Assembly: GCF_900143275.1 (NCBI RefSeq)
Contig: NZ_FSRO01000001.1
Span: forward strand, 1,116,001-1,180,000
Length of the DNA: 64,000 nt
Direction of reading: 5' to 3'
From: Nitrosomonas cryotolerans ATCC 49181
Lineage (GTDB): Bacteria; Pseudomonadota; Gammaproteobacteria; Burkholderiales; Nitrosomonadaceae
Shown: piece by piece, positions 9,624 through 17,653 of the stretch
Layout: every line of letters begins with the position of its first letter
How positions within the stretch are numbered: position 1 is the stretch's first letter
The notes under the pieces: generated by a model
What the model was told of the DNA's origin: nothing
What the model saw: the letters and a program-made list of their open reading frames with translations, nothing else
Databases searched by the model: none
Translations under genes and position numbers: made by a program

Positions 9624-9668
9624 TAAGTCGCTAGGAATCCCCTTCGTTTAGGAAGGGGAGGATGTCAA
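9520..9668 (+). ncRNA. candidate omega (right-end) RNA of IS copy 1
   Basis: Known TnpB systems make a guide scaffold from the 3' end of tnpB through the right end. Here that stretch ends in a CCCCTTC/GAAGGGG hairpin and TCAA. The guide would be the flank starting at 9669. The 5' boundary is a guess. Confidence 0.4.
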
Positions 9669-9886
9669 GCAACGTTACCAAGCATATTGTCAGAATAACT
9701 GATTCTGAAGAATCTAATATCGATAAAATAAAAAATCTGAATATTATGGATGTGGCTAGAATATGGTACCCGATAGGCTTTTAGTGATCTTGTGTTTTTT
9801 CTGAATTAACCGGCTTTGTAGTATTTATTTTCCATTTAAGTCAGAGGGTAGGAGCAAACAATCTCTTCAGGAATCGATCACCGGGC
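9669..9886. other. intergenic remnant next to IS copy 1
   Basis: Between the IS right end and the first MITE. One plus frame stays open from the IS edge to a TAG at about 9781 (about 40 codons ending in VARIWYPIGF). It has no start codon and no recognised family, so it may be a broken gene tail or chance. Confidence 0.3.
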
Positions 9887-9975
9887 GAGACTTTTGCAAA
9901 AGCCCTCGCCAGAAGTTTTTAACTATTGATTGCAAAGAATTAATCTTTCAACTATTGGGGTTTTGTAAAGGTCTC
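9887..9975 (-). repeat. 89-bp MITE-like repeat, copy A
   Basis: One of seven copies in this window. The terminal inverted repeats are GAGACYTTTGCAAAA and its complement, with an AT-rich middle containing two AATAGTTGAAA-like segments. This copy is in reverse orientation compared with most others. It has no coding capacity, so mobilisation in trans by a full-length relative elsewhere is inferred. Confidence 0.85.
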
Positions 9976-10206
9976 TGGGCTAGTTTTATGGCCGACGGAG
10001 CGCGTGGTATGTACACCCGATTGTCTGTGTTACGACGCGCTTGTATTATTCATTTATACTGGATTGATTACTCGGATAAGGTAATGCCGATTTCAGTTGT
10101 GATAGCGAGGCATTCATATGTTTTTCTGTTAGTAGACTGAAGTGTCAGGATTTTTAAATAGACCTTAAGTAAGCTGTTTCTATTAAAAACTATTTTGTCA
10201 GTCGAT

Positions 10207-10581
10207 TTATTTTTGCCATACTTCATGGACGGAGTTTTTGATAAAGTCTCTTGTGTAATAATCATTATCAATAATTTTATTATTCCAGACCACAATATCC
10301 AGGTCAATGACTCTTGGACCGAATTTAGGGAGGGAGCGGTCTCTGCCGAGTCTGTCTTCTAGATTCTTTAGATATTGAGTCAACGCTTGTTGTGATATAG
10401 CGGTCCGGATTCTTACTGCGCCGTTGATAAAATCGGCTTGATCGGTTATTCCAATTGGTGTGGTTTTTACCCATGAAGATGTGTCGATTACATTGACTTT
10501 CTGTTTTAAGAAGATGAGTGTCTTTCTTATATTTTCTTCAGGGTTAATGTTGGATCCAATGCTCAGGATGCAGTCATTCAT
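10207..10581 (-). CDS. folK: 2-amino-4-hydroxy-6-hydroxymethyldihydropteridine pyrophosphokinase
   Basis: A 124-residue HPPK of folate synthesis: it transfers pyrophosphate from ATP to hydroxymethyl-dihydropterin. Seen are the N-terminal LSIGSNINPEENI, the DFINGAVRI strand, GRDRSLPKFGPRVIDLDI (the ATP and pterin site), and then an abrupt end. The usual length is about 160 residues, so the C-terminal part after the RxIDLD motif is short and divergent. The active-site core is intact. It overlaps the upstream folX by 8 bases, a translational coupling. Confidence 0.85.
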   Translation of the reverse strand: MNDCILSIGSNINPEENIRKTLIFLKQKVNVIDTSSWVKTTPIGITDQADFINGAVRIRTAISQQALTQYLKNLEDRLGRDRSLPKFGPRVIDLDIVVWNNKIIDNDYYTRDFIKNSVHEVWQK

Positions 10582-10930
10582 GCCTTGAAGCTTCCAATTC
10601 TATCGAAACAGACTCAGCAAAACGTAAGGCATGTGGTTTATCTACCTCTACTTTTGCGAAACGTACATTTTTGTTGATCATGATTTCATCCAGAATAGAT
10701 TGTGTCAGCTTTTCTAACATTCTAAATTTCTGGTCCTGAACAAGAAAAATTATCTTTTTGGTAATGGTTTTGTAATCATATGATTCATCTACAGAGTCAT
10801 TTCTTATTGCATTGTTCAGATTTACATCAATCGTCATATTAATAATGACATCTTGTTTATTAGCTATTTCTTCTGAGTTAAAGCCAATATAAGTTCTTAA
10901 CAATAAATTTTTAACGCGGATTATTGCCAT
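10574..10930 (-). CDS. folX: dihydroneopterin-triphosphate epimerase/aldolase, FolX type
   Basis: A 118-residue protein of the FolB/FolX family. Its sequence (AIIRVKNLLLRTYIGF at the start, then LEKLTQ, VEVDKPHALRFAESVS) is much closer to E. coli FolX, an epimerase of dihydroneopterin triphosphate, than to FolB aldolase. FolX makes the precursor of tetrahydromonapterin, a cofactor of phenylalanine hydroxylase in some bacteria. As it is paired with folK it might instead do the aldolase step of folate synthesis. Both activities overlap in the family, so the symbol is provisional. Confidence 0.75.
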   Translation of the reverse strand: MAIIRVKNLLLRTYIGFNSEEIANKQDVIINMTIDVNLNNAIRNDSVDESYDYKTITKKIIFLVQDQKFRMLEKLTQSILDEIMINKNVRFAKVEVDKPHALRFAESVSIELEASRHE

Positions 10931-11121
10931 GATGGGATTATCTCGAAGTCATATTTTGGATATTTGAAAGTATAATAATCAGAAATTAATAAAATGAAAA
11001 ATCTCATTTTTAGGTATTTCGAGATAACCCCCATGAGTTATGGATTATTTTCCGCAATAATAGTCATCCAGGCAAAAGGAGCGGTTTTAGTATTGCGTTA
11101 TTTTTCTTGAAGTAAATAATA

Positions 11122-12183
11122 TTACATAATTCGCCTAAGCCATAAATTAGCGATTAGAATTAAGAATGATCCGGGCAAGAGCGCCGTAAAGGCTGGATTT
11201 ATATGGAACAATAAGCCTACATTGGCAATAATCTGGTCAAGCAGGTAAACAGCGATTCCCATGATCGCAGCAAATACGAGCTTATTACCCAGACCTGAAC
11301 GAATCGAGCCGAAAACAAAAGGAATTGAAAGGAGTAGCATGGCTATTGTCATTAGTGCGCTGCCTGCTTTTCTCCATAGAGCAAGTGCATAGGAGTCCGC
11401 TTCTTGACCGGTATTACGCAAGAAATCTACATGACGGAATAGTTCAATGGGTGACAGGCTTTCGGGTGGTTTGGTCAGGGTCGAAATATCTTCAGGATTG
11501 AGAAATGATTGCCAGCTTACTGAGCTTGCAGTAGTTGATAAAATTTGATTGTCTGTGAATGTTCTTACAATAACATTACTTAGTCGCCATAGATCATTTT
11601 CAATAATATCGGCATATTGAGCCTGAGTATGTGTTAATAAAAAACCATCCTTATCAAGGTGCAATATCTCAATATCGGCCGCTTTTTTGGCATGTAACAT
11701 CTCACCAATTCTCAAGATATTCTGTTCATTTCTGGTCCATATTCCAAGACCTCTGCCTAGTTCCGCACTTTGTTCTAGTGCGACTGCACGATGTGAAATG
11801 GCTTTCTGTTGAAGCTGTGGTGCGACAAATTGCTCTAATGCCGCAATGAAGAACAGAAGAAGCAAGCCAATCCAGAGTGGTGCCCGGCTGATACGAATGG
11901 GTGAGATGCCCGCGACGCGCAATGCGATCAACTCAGAATGGACGGCTAACTTTCCGAGTGCTGCGACTGTTCCCAATAAGGCGACAAATGGAGCAATTTG
12001 AATAAATCTGCGTGGCAGTAGCAGCGCTGTGTATAAAAAGGCATCTTCGACGCGATAAGTACCCTTGCCAACGTCATCTAGTTGATCTAATAAATCAAAA
12101 AAGCTAAATAACGGTAACAGTATTGCTGTAGCAATAATCAGACCGATAAAAACTTGGAGAGCAATATAGCGATAAATGATCAT
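11122..12183 (-). CDS. LptG-like permease (YjgP/YjgQ family)
   Basis: 353 residues from the ATG at 12183, two bases after the LptF-like stop codon; a longer in-frame start was rejected because it overlaps that gene. There are three membrane helices near the N-terminus, a periplasmic beta-jellyroll (about residues 125-255), then three C-terminal helices, the LptFG layout. LptF and LptG form the inner-membrane transporter that feeds lipopolysaccharide to the Lpt bridge. Betaproteobacterial lptFG normally sit beside pepA, but here the neighbours are lipid-synthesis genes. A paralogue exporting another lipid, perhaps a sphingolipid, is therefore proposed. Confidence 0.8.
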   Translation of the reverse strand: MIIYRYIALQVFIGLIIATAILLPLFSFFDLLDQLDDVGKGTYRVEDAFLYTALLLPRRFIQIAPFVALLGTVAALGKLAVHSELIALRVAGISPIRISRAPLWIGLLLLFFIAALEQFVAPQLQQKAISHRAVALEQSAELGRGLGIWTRNEQNILRIGEMLHAKKAADIEILHLDKDGFLLTHTQAQYADIIENDLWRLSNVIVRTFTDNQILSTTASSVSWQSFLNPEDISTLTKPPESLSPIELFRHVDFLRNTGQEADSYALALWRKAGSALMTIAMLLLSIPFVFGSIRSGLGNKLVFAAIMGIAVYLLDQIIANVGLLFHINPAFTALLPGSFLILIANLWLRRIM

Positions 12184-12185
12184 TA

Positions 12186-13253
12186 TTAACGTGAGAGTCG
12201 TTTCTGCACGGGTCCGAATGAAAGTAATCCGAGGCCGCCGGCCATCAGTAAATATAACCACCAAATACCGGGCATGCTGCTGACGACGCCTTGCTCAACC
12301 CAGGTTTGAGCTAACCCACTCAGATTATAGTAAATTGCGAAAACCATGGCAGCTATAAAATAGGTTCTGTCACTTTTGTCTTGACGTGGAGCCGTGCGAA
12401 TGAAAGATGCGGCAATTAAAGCCAATAGAATCGTTGCGATAGGACGAGAAAGCCGCCATTGTAATTCGGCAATTTCTCGTGGCTGATCCGATTCCCATAA
12501 AATTCTTGTCGTCGTCGCTTTGCGTCTATAGTTTGAAACATCGTTAATGTCGGTAAAATAGGTCATTTTCTCAAATTTAATGACATCATCTTTTGTCGCG
12601 GCATGTGTGAGTCGATAAATATAGCCATCGGATAATTGTATGCGTGGCCGTTGATTAGGTGTTAACTGCTGCTGTGCTTCTTTAGCTACGATGATCTCAT
12701 TGTGATCATTTTTCTTGATATAGTGGAAAATATTGGCCATTTGATTGTTAGCATCATCTTTGTTGCGCACATAAATCACTCTGCCACTATTTACACTGCC
12801 ATAGAAGCGTCCCGCCTGAAATCGATTGGTATTTAATTCGGCTTCTGCCTGTGCATTCAGAATATAGCTTTCGGCATATGCCCATGGGCGTAGGTAGATA
12901 GACAGAATGCCACTGATGATTCCAACAGGAATGGCTACAATAAGCACGGCGTATATGATCCGTTTTCCACTGACGCCAGAAGAGCGTAATACATTAATCT
13001 CCTGATCTTTATTGAGTCTTCCTAGACCAATAATGACAGCAACGTAAAGTGCGATGGGAACCAATACTTCCAGGGCAATTAAAGTTTTGAGTAATACAAG
13101 TTTGAGCATGGCTGAGAGACCCAGTGTCTCGGTTACAGCACCTGCCAGGAGTCGAGCGCTACTGAAGCTAGCAAATAGCCCTGTTAGAAGGACTACCACC
13201 ACCATAAATGGTATCAATAATTCGCGCGAAATATAGCGTTCAATTATTTTCAT
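12186..13253 (-). CDS. LptF-like permease (YjgP/YjgQ family)
   Basis: A 355-residue protein beginning MKIIERYISRELL, typical for LptF. It has N-terminal helices at about 15-35, 55-75 and 95-120, a periplasmic domain of about 135 residues rich in beta strands, and C-terminal helices ending at QKRLSR. The loop EINVLRSSGVS after helix two is the cytosolic coupling segment that contacts the LptB ATPase. It is followed two bases later by the LptG-like gene and preceded by the MobA-like gene. No lptB or lptC lies in the window. Whether it serves lipopolysaccharide or the lipid made by this cluster is not shown by sequence. Confidence 0.8.
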   Translation of the reverse strand: MKIIERYISRELLIPFMVVVVLLTGLFASFSSARLLAGAVTETLGLSAMLKLVLLKTLIALEVLVPIALYVAVIIGLGRLNKDQEINVLRSSGVSGKRIIYAVLIVAIPVGIISGILSIYLRPWAYAESYILNAQAEAELNTNRFQAGRFYGSVNSGRVIYVRNKDDANNQMANIFHYIKKNDHNEIIVAKEAQQQLTPNQRPRIQLSDGYIYRLTHAATKDDVIKFEKMTYFTDINDVSNYRRKATTTRILWESDQPREIAELQWRLSRPIATILLALIAASFIRTAPRQDKSDRTYFIAAMVFAIYYNLSGLAQTWVEQGVVSSMPGIWWLYLLMAGGLGLLSFGPVQKRLSR

Positions 13254-13313
13254 GGATTTATTTTGTTAATTGCGGCGCACAGTATTGGTGGGCAATGATG
13301 TAATCAAAGGAAG

Positions 13314-14150
13314 CTAAGTAGATTTATTTTGATTGTGAGAAGAAGCCGCTGTTTTTGTTAGGATCATCTCAGCAAACTGTAAATCTTTAACGCTGTCGAC
13401 ATCAATGCCCGCTTGTGGGTCCGGTAATATCACCGCTTGTATATTCACTCTCGATTTTTCCGAAACAGCCTTGAGTGCTTGTTTCAGTGTTAGAGAACCC
13501 AGTAAATATGCTAGTACCATTCGTAGACCAAGAATTTGTAAGATTAACCGCCAAGGGCGTTTGCGCATATCTTCTGCTTGCCGCCAGAAAGTAACCAGCT
13601 CACGCCCTCGGGGGTTAAATGTAAACAGGTTACAGCCACAAAAGCCACCATCCCGTAGTCGTGTGACGGTCCGTTTAGTACCTGGAAAAGCTGTCATCAT
13701 ATCTTCGTGCTTGACCAGTCCCACAGTAGCATCCGCATTAGCGGCATAAGATTGATTCAAAAAATATTCCAGCGTTGTTGGCGTTAATAAGGCGTGGTCC
13801 GCTGTCGTTAACAATACCGGTGTGTCTTTATCTAACAATTTAAAACCGCTTTCAGCGCTGCGCGCAGGAGAGTTAAGATTGGGTAGCCAGGTGACTTGAC
13901 CAGACTCAATGCGATGTTTTAATTCCGGACAGGCGGGCAGAAATGATTCTGGGGGACCGCATAGAATTGTCGATGAGACTAGATCGCTTGCTGCTAATAC
14001 ATCGAGTACACGAATAATCATTGGTGTTCCGCAAACGGGTGCAATGGCCTTACAAGGCACGCCCGTGTACAGGGTAATCGGGTCATTGGCGGTACGATCC
14101 GCGGCTAGTACCAGTGCAGTAAATCGCTTGTTTCGTTTTATTTGAGTCAT
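13314..14150 (-). CDS. MobA-like NTP transferase
   Basis: A 278-residue protein with the GT-A nucleotidyltransferase fold: ALVLAADR at the N-terminus (degenerate LAAG loop), then PCKAIAPVCGTPMI with a conserved lysine, and TTADHALL carrying the metal-binding aspartate. Such enzymes couple CTP or GTP to a phosphorylated small molecule. It starts 3 bases after the stop of the candidate ceramide synthase and precedes the LptF/LptG-like genes. It could make a CDP-activated headgroup for the membrane transferase at 6.5-7.7 kb, but the substrate is unknown. Confidence 0.7.
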   Translation of the reverse strand: MTQIKRNKRFTALVLAADRTANDPITLYTGVPCKAIAPVCGTPMIIRVLDVLAASDLVSSTILCGPPESFLPACPELKHRIESGQVTWLPNLNSPARSAESGFKLLDKDTPVLLTTADHALLTPTTLEYFLNQSYAANADATVGLVKHEDMMTAFPGTKRTVTRLRDGGFCGCNLFTFNPRGRELVTFWRQAEDMRKRPWRLILQILGLRMVLAYLLGSLTLKQALKAVSEKSRVNIQAVILPDPQAGIDVDSVKDLQFAEMILTKTAASSHNQNKST

Positions 14151-14153
14151 TGA

Positions 14154-15308
14154 TTACAGTGTCTTTCCATAAATACGATAGCGCTTATATTGCTTACTGC
14201 CGATACTGCTCAGAATACCGCGCATAGCTTTATTGCTTTCCAATATCCATGACATTTCAACTTCTTTGATACCGCGAGAAAGTCCGGCTTGCCGTGGCGC
14301 ATCGATTACCATGAAAGCTAGCGCCATGCCGAGCGGTGTATTATGAAATTGCTTACGGACACCCATAAGGGGAATGCGAGCAGTGTGAATTTTTTTATTT
14401 CGAATTTTATTAATTAATTTGGCCCAGCCGAAAGGAAATAAATTACCGTTGAGTTCGGAAAATATTTCATTGAGATTGGGTAGCACTATCATGAAGGCTG
14501 CAGGGATACCATCAACTTCGGCAATTTGAATAAAATCATTCGGCACCAGTAAACGCAGGCTATTACCAAGCTCGGCGAACTCTGTTTGAGTAAACGGAAC
14601 AAACCCCCAATTGTCTGACCAAGCATCGTTGAATATATCACGTATCATTTCTATTTCTTGATTAAATTTGTTGCGTTGTAGTGGCCGTAATCGTACTTGC
14701 TTGGAAAATTTCTGTATAAGCGCTTGCATTACATGTGGCGTATCAAAGTCTACGCGTACCCAGTAAGCGAGTAAATCTTTTACTGCTTGATAGCCTTGCT
14801 CTTCGAGCAGCCGACTGTACCATTGTGGTGAATGTGGCATCATCACGACGGGGGGGGTGTCAAAACCATCTACCAGAATACCGCACTCCTGATTAATGGA
14901 GAAGTTAAAGGGGCCGGTGATATAACGGGTATGTCGAGCAGCTAACCATATTTCAGCATGCAGCATGAGTGCTGAAAATACTTCGGTATCATCCACACAC
15001 TCGAGCAGATTGAAATGACCGGTATCTTCACCATAACGTTCGCGATGAAGCGAATCAATATGCGCCCCAATTCTACCGACGGGTTGATTTTCCCGATAGG
15101 CAATCCAAGCCTGCCACTCTCCATGTTTGAAGAAAGGGTTGAACCTGGAAAAATGAAAGCGTCTTTCCAGGCGTAACGGTGGAACCCACACAGGATCATT
15201 GATATAGATATGCCAGGGCACATCAATAAATGTGCTCATATCGCGATAAGACATTACTGGGCGAACAATCACTGTTGTAGAGATAGGTGGCTTGGTTTTG
15301 TTGTTCAT
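14154..15308 (-). CDS. GNAT-like acyltransferase, candidate bacterial ceramide synthase
   Basis: 384 residues from the ATG at 15308; a longer in-frame start would lie inside a MITE and was rejected. The protein opens with a domain carrying IDVPWHIYINDPVWVPP, a signature of a family of double-GNAT-like proteins, and has a second GNAT-like half from about residue 200 (AAFMIVLPNLNE; ESNKAMRGILSSIGSKQYKRYRIY at the end). From memory, the ceramide synthase of Caulobacter (bCerS) is a GNAT-type protein in a locus with LptF/LptG-like and headgroup genes, as here. The family is fairly sure; the ceramide activity is inferred from context. Confidence 0.6.
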   Translation of the reverse strand: MNNKTKPPISTTVIVRPVMSYRDMSTFIDVPWHIYINDPVWVPPLRLERRFHFSRFNPFFKHGEWQAWIAYRENQPVGRIGAHIDSLHRERYGEDTGHFNLLECVDDTEVFSALMLHAEIWLAARHTRYITGPFNFSINQECGILVDGFDTPPVVMMPHSPQWYSRLLEEQGYQAVKDLLAYWVRVDFDTPHVMQALIQKFSKQVRLRPLQRNKFNQEIEMIRDIFNDAWSDNWGFVPFTQTEFAELGNSLRLLVPNDFIQIAEVDGIPAAFMIVLPNLNEIFSELNGNLFPFGWAKLINKIRNKKIHTARIPLMGVRKQFHNTPLGMALAFMVIDAPRQAGLSRGIKEVEMSWILESNKAMRGILSSIGSKQYKRYRIYGKTL

Positions 15309-15332
15309 GGTAGGTACGGAGATAACATGATT

Positions 15333-15421
15333 GAGACCTTTGCAAAACCCCAATAGTTGAAAGATTAATCCTTTATAACCAATAGTCGAAAACTTCTGGC
15401 GAGGGCTTTTGTAAAAGTCTC
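15333..15421 (+). repeat. 89-bp MITE-like repeat, copy B
   Basis: Forward copy with both terminal repeats (GAGACCTTTGCAAAA and its complement near 15421). It lies 24 bases upstream of the candidate ceramide synthase start, so it separates that gene from any older promoter and supplies the false upstream start codon. Confidence 0.88.
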
Positions 15422-15548
15422 GATTAAACAGTAAAGCGGATAGCGCATTATAGCGATTATAGAAAATCCGGGCCGTATTGTTTGGCTAAGAATGAATGAA
15501 AGGTATCAGGCGCATCCGGGTACGTGGCCTGGGTAGGGTGAAAGTCGA

Positions 15549-15572
15549 CTGACTTATGTAAAATTAAGTCAG
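15549..15572. promoter_or_regulatory. perfect 8-bp-arm palindrome upstream of the lipid genes
   Basis: CTGACTTA (15549-15556) and TAAGTCAG (15565-15572) are separated by 8 bases. It is not followed by a T-run on either strand, so an operator or RNA hairpin is more likely than a terminator. Its role is unknown. Confidence 0.35.
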
Positions 15573-15659
15573 TGTGCTATTTGGAAATTTCATGCGTTTA
15601 GGAATCAAGCTACTTTGATGCGCCTTGTCCATTGATTCCGAATAGGCTAAGAAAACAGG

Positions 15660-15808
15660 TTGACATCCTCCCCTTCCTAAACGAAGGGGATTCCTAGCGA
15701 CTTATTAAGCCGTTAAGAGTAGGTTTGTATTGCTACTGCCTACTGGTTCCTGCTTCTTAGACGAAACTAACGTTTCAACTCCACAGGCTAACAAGCGATG
15801 TCCTCGCT
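15660..15808 (-). ncRNA. candidate omega RNA of IS copy 2
   Basis: Same right-end layout as copy 1: tnpB 3' end, CCCCTTC/GAAGGGG hairpin, terminal TCAA (seen here as TTGA). The guide would be the sequence just left of 15660 read on the minus strand. The 5' end is a guess. Confidence 0.4.
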
Positions 15809-16937
15809 CAAGTACATTCAAGGCACCTACCAAGTCGGCATTGGCTTTAAATCCACATTCTGTACATTCAAAAGCACTTTGGCTTTTGCGATTGTCACGA
15901 CTAACATGTTGACATCTAGGGCAGGTTTGAGAGGTGTATTGAGGGTTTACCTTCAATACATCCCCGCCTGAACAAGCCTGTTTATACTCCAAGAACGAAA
16001 CGAACATTCCCCATCCTTGGTCAAGAATGGATTTGTTTAGACCCGATTTCGCTTTGACGTTTTTACCATGCTTTTCAACACTGCCCTTGACACTCTTAGA
16101 CATGCTTCCTATCTTTAAATTTTCAACTACGACCATTGCGTGATTTTTGCTGATTTCGGTTGAGGTTTTGTGTAAGAAGTCTAAACGAGCATTGGCAATA
16201 CGCTCATACAGTCGGGTAATGATTTGTTTCTGCTTTTTCCAGTTAGCAGAGAAACGGACTTTTTTAGACAGCTTACGCTGTTCAAAAGCCAGTTTCTTTG
16301 ATAACTTTCTGAAACTGTTTAAAGGTTCTACGTATGAGCCGTCTGACAAGGTTGCAAAGCGGGTAACGCCCATATCAACACCAATCATACTGGTTGAGCT
16401 ATGACGCTTTAGCTCGGTCTCGTACTCAGTCTGAATCGACACGTACCAATAACCGCCTTTACGGGAAATCGTCATATTTTTAACGTCACCAATGACTTGG
16501 CGTGAATTACGATATTTCACCCAACCGATTTTAGGCAAGAACACTTTGCTAGACTCTTGCTCCAGCTTAAATCCTTGTGGATAACGAAAGCTGTCACTCA
16601 AACCTTTTTTCTTGAATTTTGGAATCCGTTTTAAAGGCTGTTTTTTATCAAAACCGTCTTTGAACGCTTTTTCTAAGTTTTTTAAGGCTTGTTGCAACGG
16701 TTGAGAATGAACGGTTTTTAGAAATCCATAATCTTCTGAGGATTTCCATAGCTTTAGCCAAAATGACAACTCGTTGTACCAAAGCAATGGCTGTTTCTGC
16801 TCTAATCTGAACAGATTCATTGCTAAGGCTTTATTCCAAACAAACCGATTAGCACCCGCAAACTCAACCATCTTCTGTACTTGGTCAGAATTTGGATTGA
16901 GTCGAGATTTAAAGGCTTTGCGTATAATCTGCTTCAT
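15705..16937 (-). CDS. tnpB: TnpB RNA-guided nuclease, copy 2
   Basis: 410 residues, differing from copy 1 at only a handful of positions (for example FVSFLE for FLSFLE). The RuvC triad D188/E272/D368 and the four zinc cysteines are intact, so the nuclease may still be active although its TnpA partner is broken. The shared left-flank TTTAT would be its expected target-adjacent motif. Confidence 0.95.
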   Translation of the reverse strand: MKQIIRKAFKSRLNPNSDQVQKMVEFAGANRFVWNKALAMNLFRLEQKQPLLWYNELSFWLKLWKSSEDYGFLKTVHSQPLQQALKNLEKAFKDGFDKKQPLKRIPKFKKKGLSDSFRYPQGFKLEQESSKVFLPKIGWVKYRNSRQVIGDVKNMTISRKGGYWYVSIQTEYETELKRHSSTSMIGVDMGVTRFATLSDGSYVEPLNSFRKLSKKLAFEQRKLSKKVRFSANWKKQKQIITRLYERIANARLDFLHKTSTEISKNHAMVVVENLKIGSMSKSVKGSVEKHGKNVKAKSGLNKSILDQGWGMFVSFLEYKQACSGGDVLKVNPQYTSQTCPRCQHVSRDNRKSQSAFECTECGFKANADLVGALNVLERGHRLLACGVETLVSSKKQEPVGSSNTNLLLTA

Positions 16938-16968
16938 GGTATATAATTATACCAAAAGGAATTGGTCT

Positions 16969-17384
16969 ATGCAAGTTAATAACGATATAATAGCAGGAAG
17001 ACATTGCGTTTTTAATCTTCATGTTCATTTGGTCTTTGTAACAAAATACCGTAGAGATGTTTTCTCCGGAAGGGTATTAATTGATTTGGAAGAAATATTT
17101 AAAAACGTGTGTTTGGATTTTGAAGCAGAATTGGTGGAATTTAACGGTGAGCATGATCATATTCACCTTTTAGTTAACTATCCCCAAAAATTGCTATTTC
17201 TAACTTGGTAAATAGTTTGAAAGGCGTTTCAAGCCGACTTATTCGCAAAAAGAATTATCCCGAAATTAAAAATAAGCTTTGGGGTAATATGCTTTGGAGT
17301 CCAAGCTATTTTGCGGGTAGTTGTGGTGGAGCACCACTCTCGATTATTAAGCAATATATTGAACAACAGCAAAGACCGCATTAA
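16969..17384 (+). pseudogene. tnpA: frameshifted IS200/IS605 tnpA, copy 2
   Basis: It aligns to the intact TnpA of copy 1 up to the VNYP that follows the HUH motif, where copy 1 reads TATCCACCAAAA and this copy TATCCCCAAAA. The one-base loss causes a stop at 17211. The remaining C-terminal part, with the catalytic-tyrosine region, continues in another frame to 17384. Confidence 0.9.
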
Positions 17385-17653
17385 ACAGGCTTCGCCTGTG
17401 CGCTTATATCTCCGCCCTGAAGGACGAAGTTTTACGCGCTATTTGATAAATAATTAAATTGAATGGCGCGTATTTTTTATAGCCATGCCTGGTATTCATG
17501 AAGCTGACGAACTATTTCAATTAGGGCAGAGAACTATAAAATCATAGATAATTCATCTGTCGGGAGATAATATCAAATTAGGTGCTTTAACAGATTGATT
17601 GCGAAACAGCGGGCTTCTAAAAACACAAATAGCATAGAGTAATTATTTATACT

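Larger units (their letters stand above)
7883..9668 (+). mobile_element. IS608-like element (IS200/IS605 family), copy 1
   Basis: A 1,786-bp element with divergent tnpA (minus) and tnpB (plus). Comparing it with the inverted second copy at 15660-17445 fixes both ends. The left end begins CAAATAGCG directly after a TTTAT flank; the right end finishes with TCAA after a CCCCTTC/GAAGGGG hairpin. IS608 itself also ends in TCAA, and the family inserts 3' of a short fixed target without terminal inverted repeats or target duplication. It lies between folK and the CDP-alcohol transferase gene, inside the lipid locus. Confidence 0.93.
15660..17445 (-). mobile_element. IS608-like element, copy 2 (inverted relative to copy 1)
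   Basis: A 1,786-bp element with the same ends as copy 1: TTGA (complement of TCAA) at 15660-15663 and the left end next to ATAAA (complement of TTTAT) at 17446-17450. tnpB is nearly identical to copy 1; the tnpA start region is more diverged, and its reading frame is broken by a one-base deletion. An extra base between the two genes restores the total length. It can no longer make its own TnpA but could be moved by copy 1. Confidence 0.93.

Noticed and set aside
9955-10140. Short plus-strand open frame starting MGFCKG
   Set aside because: Its start is inside MITE copy A; the same MGFCKG appears at copy B, so it is repeat-derived.
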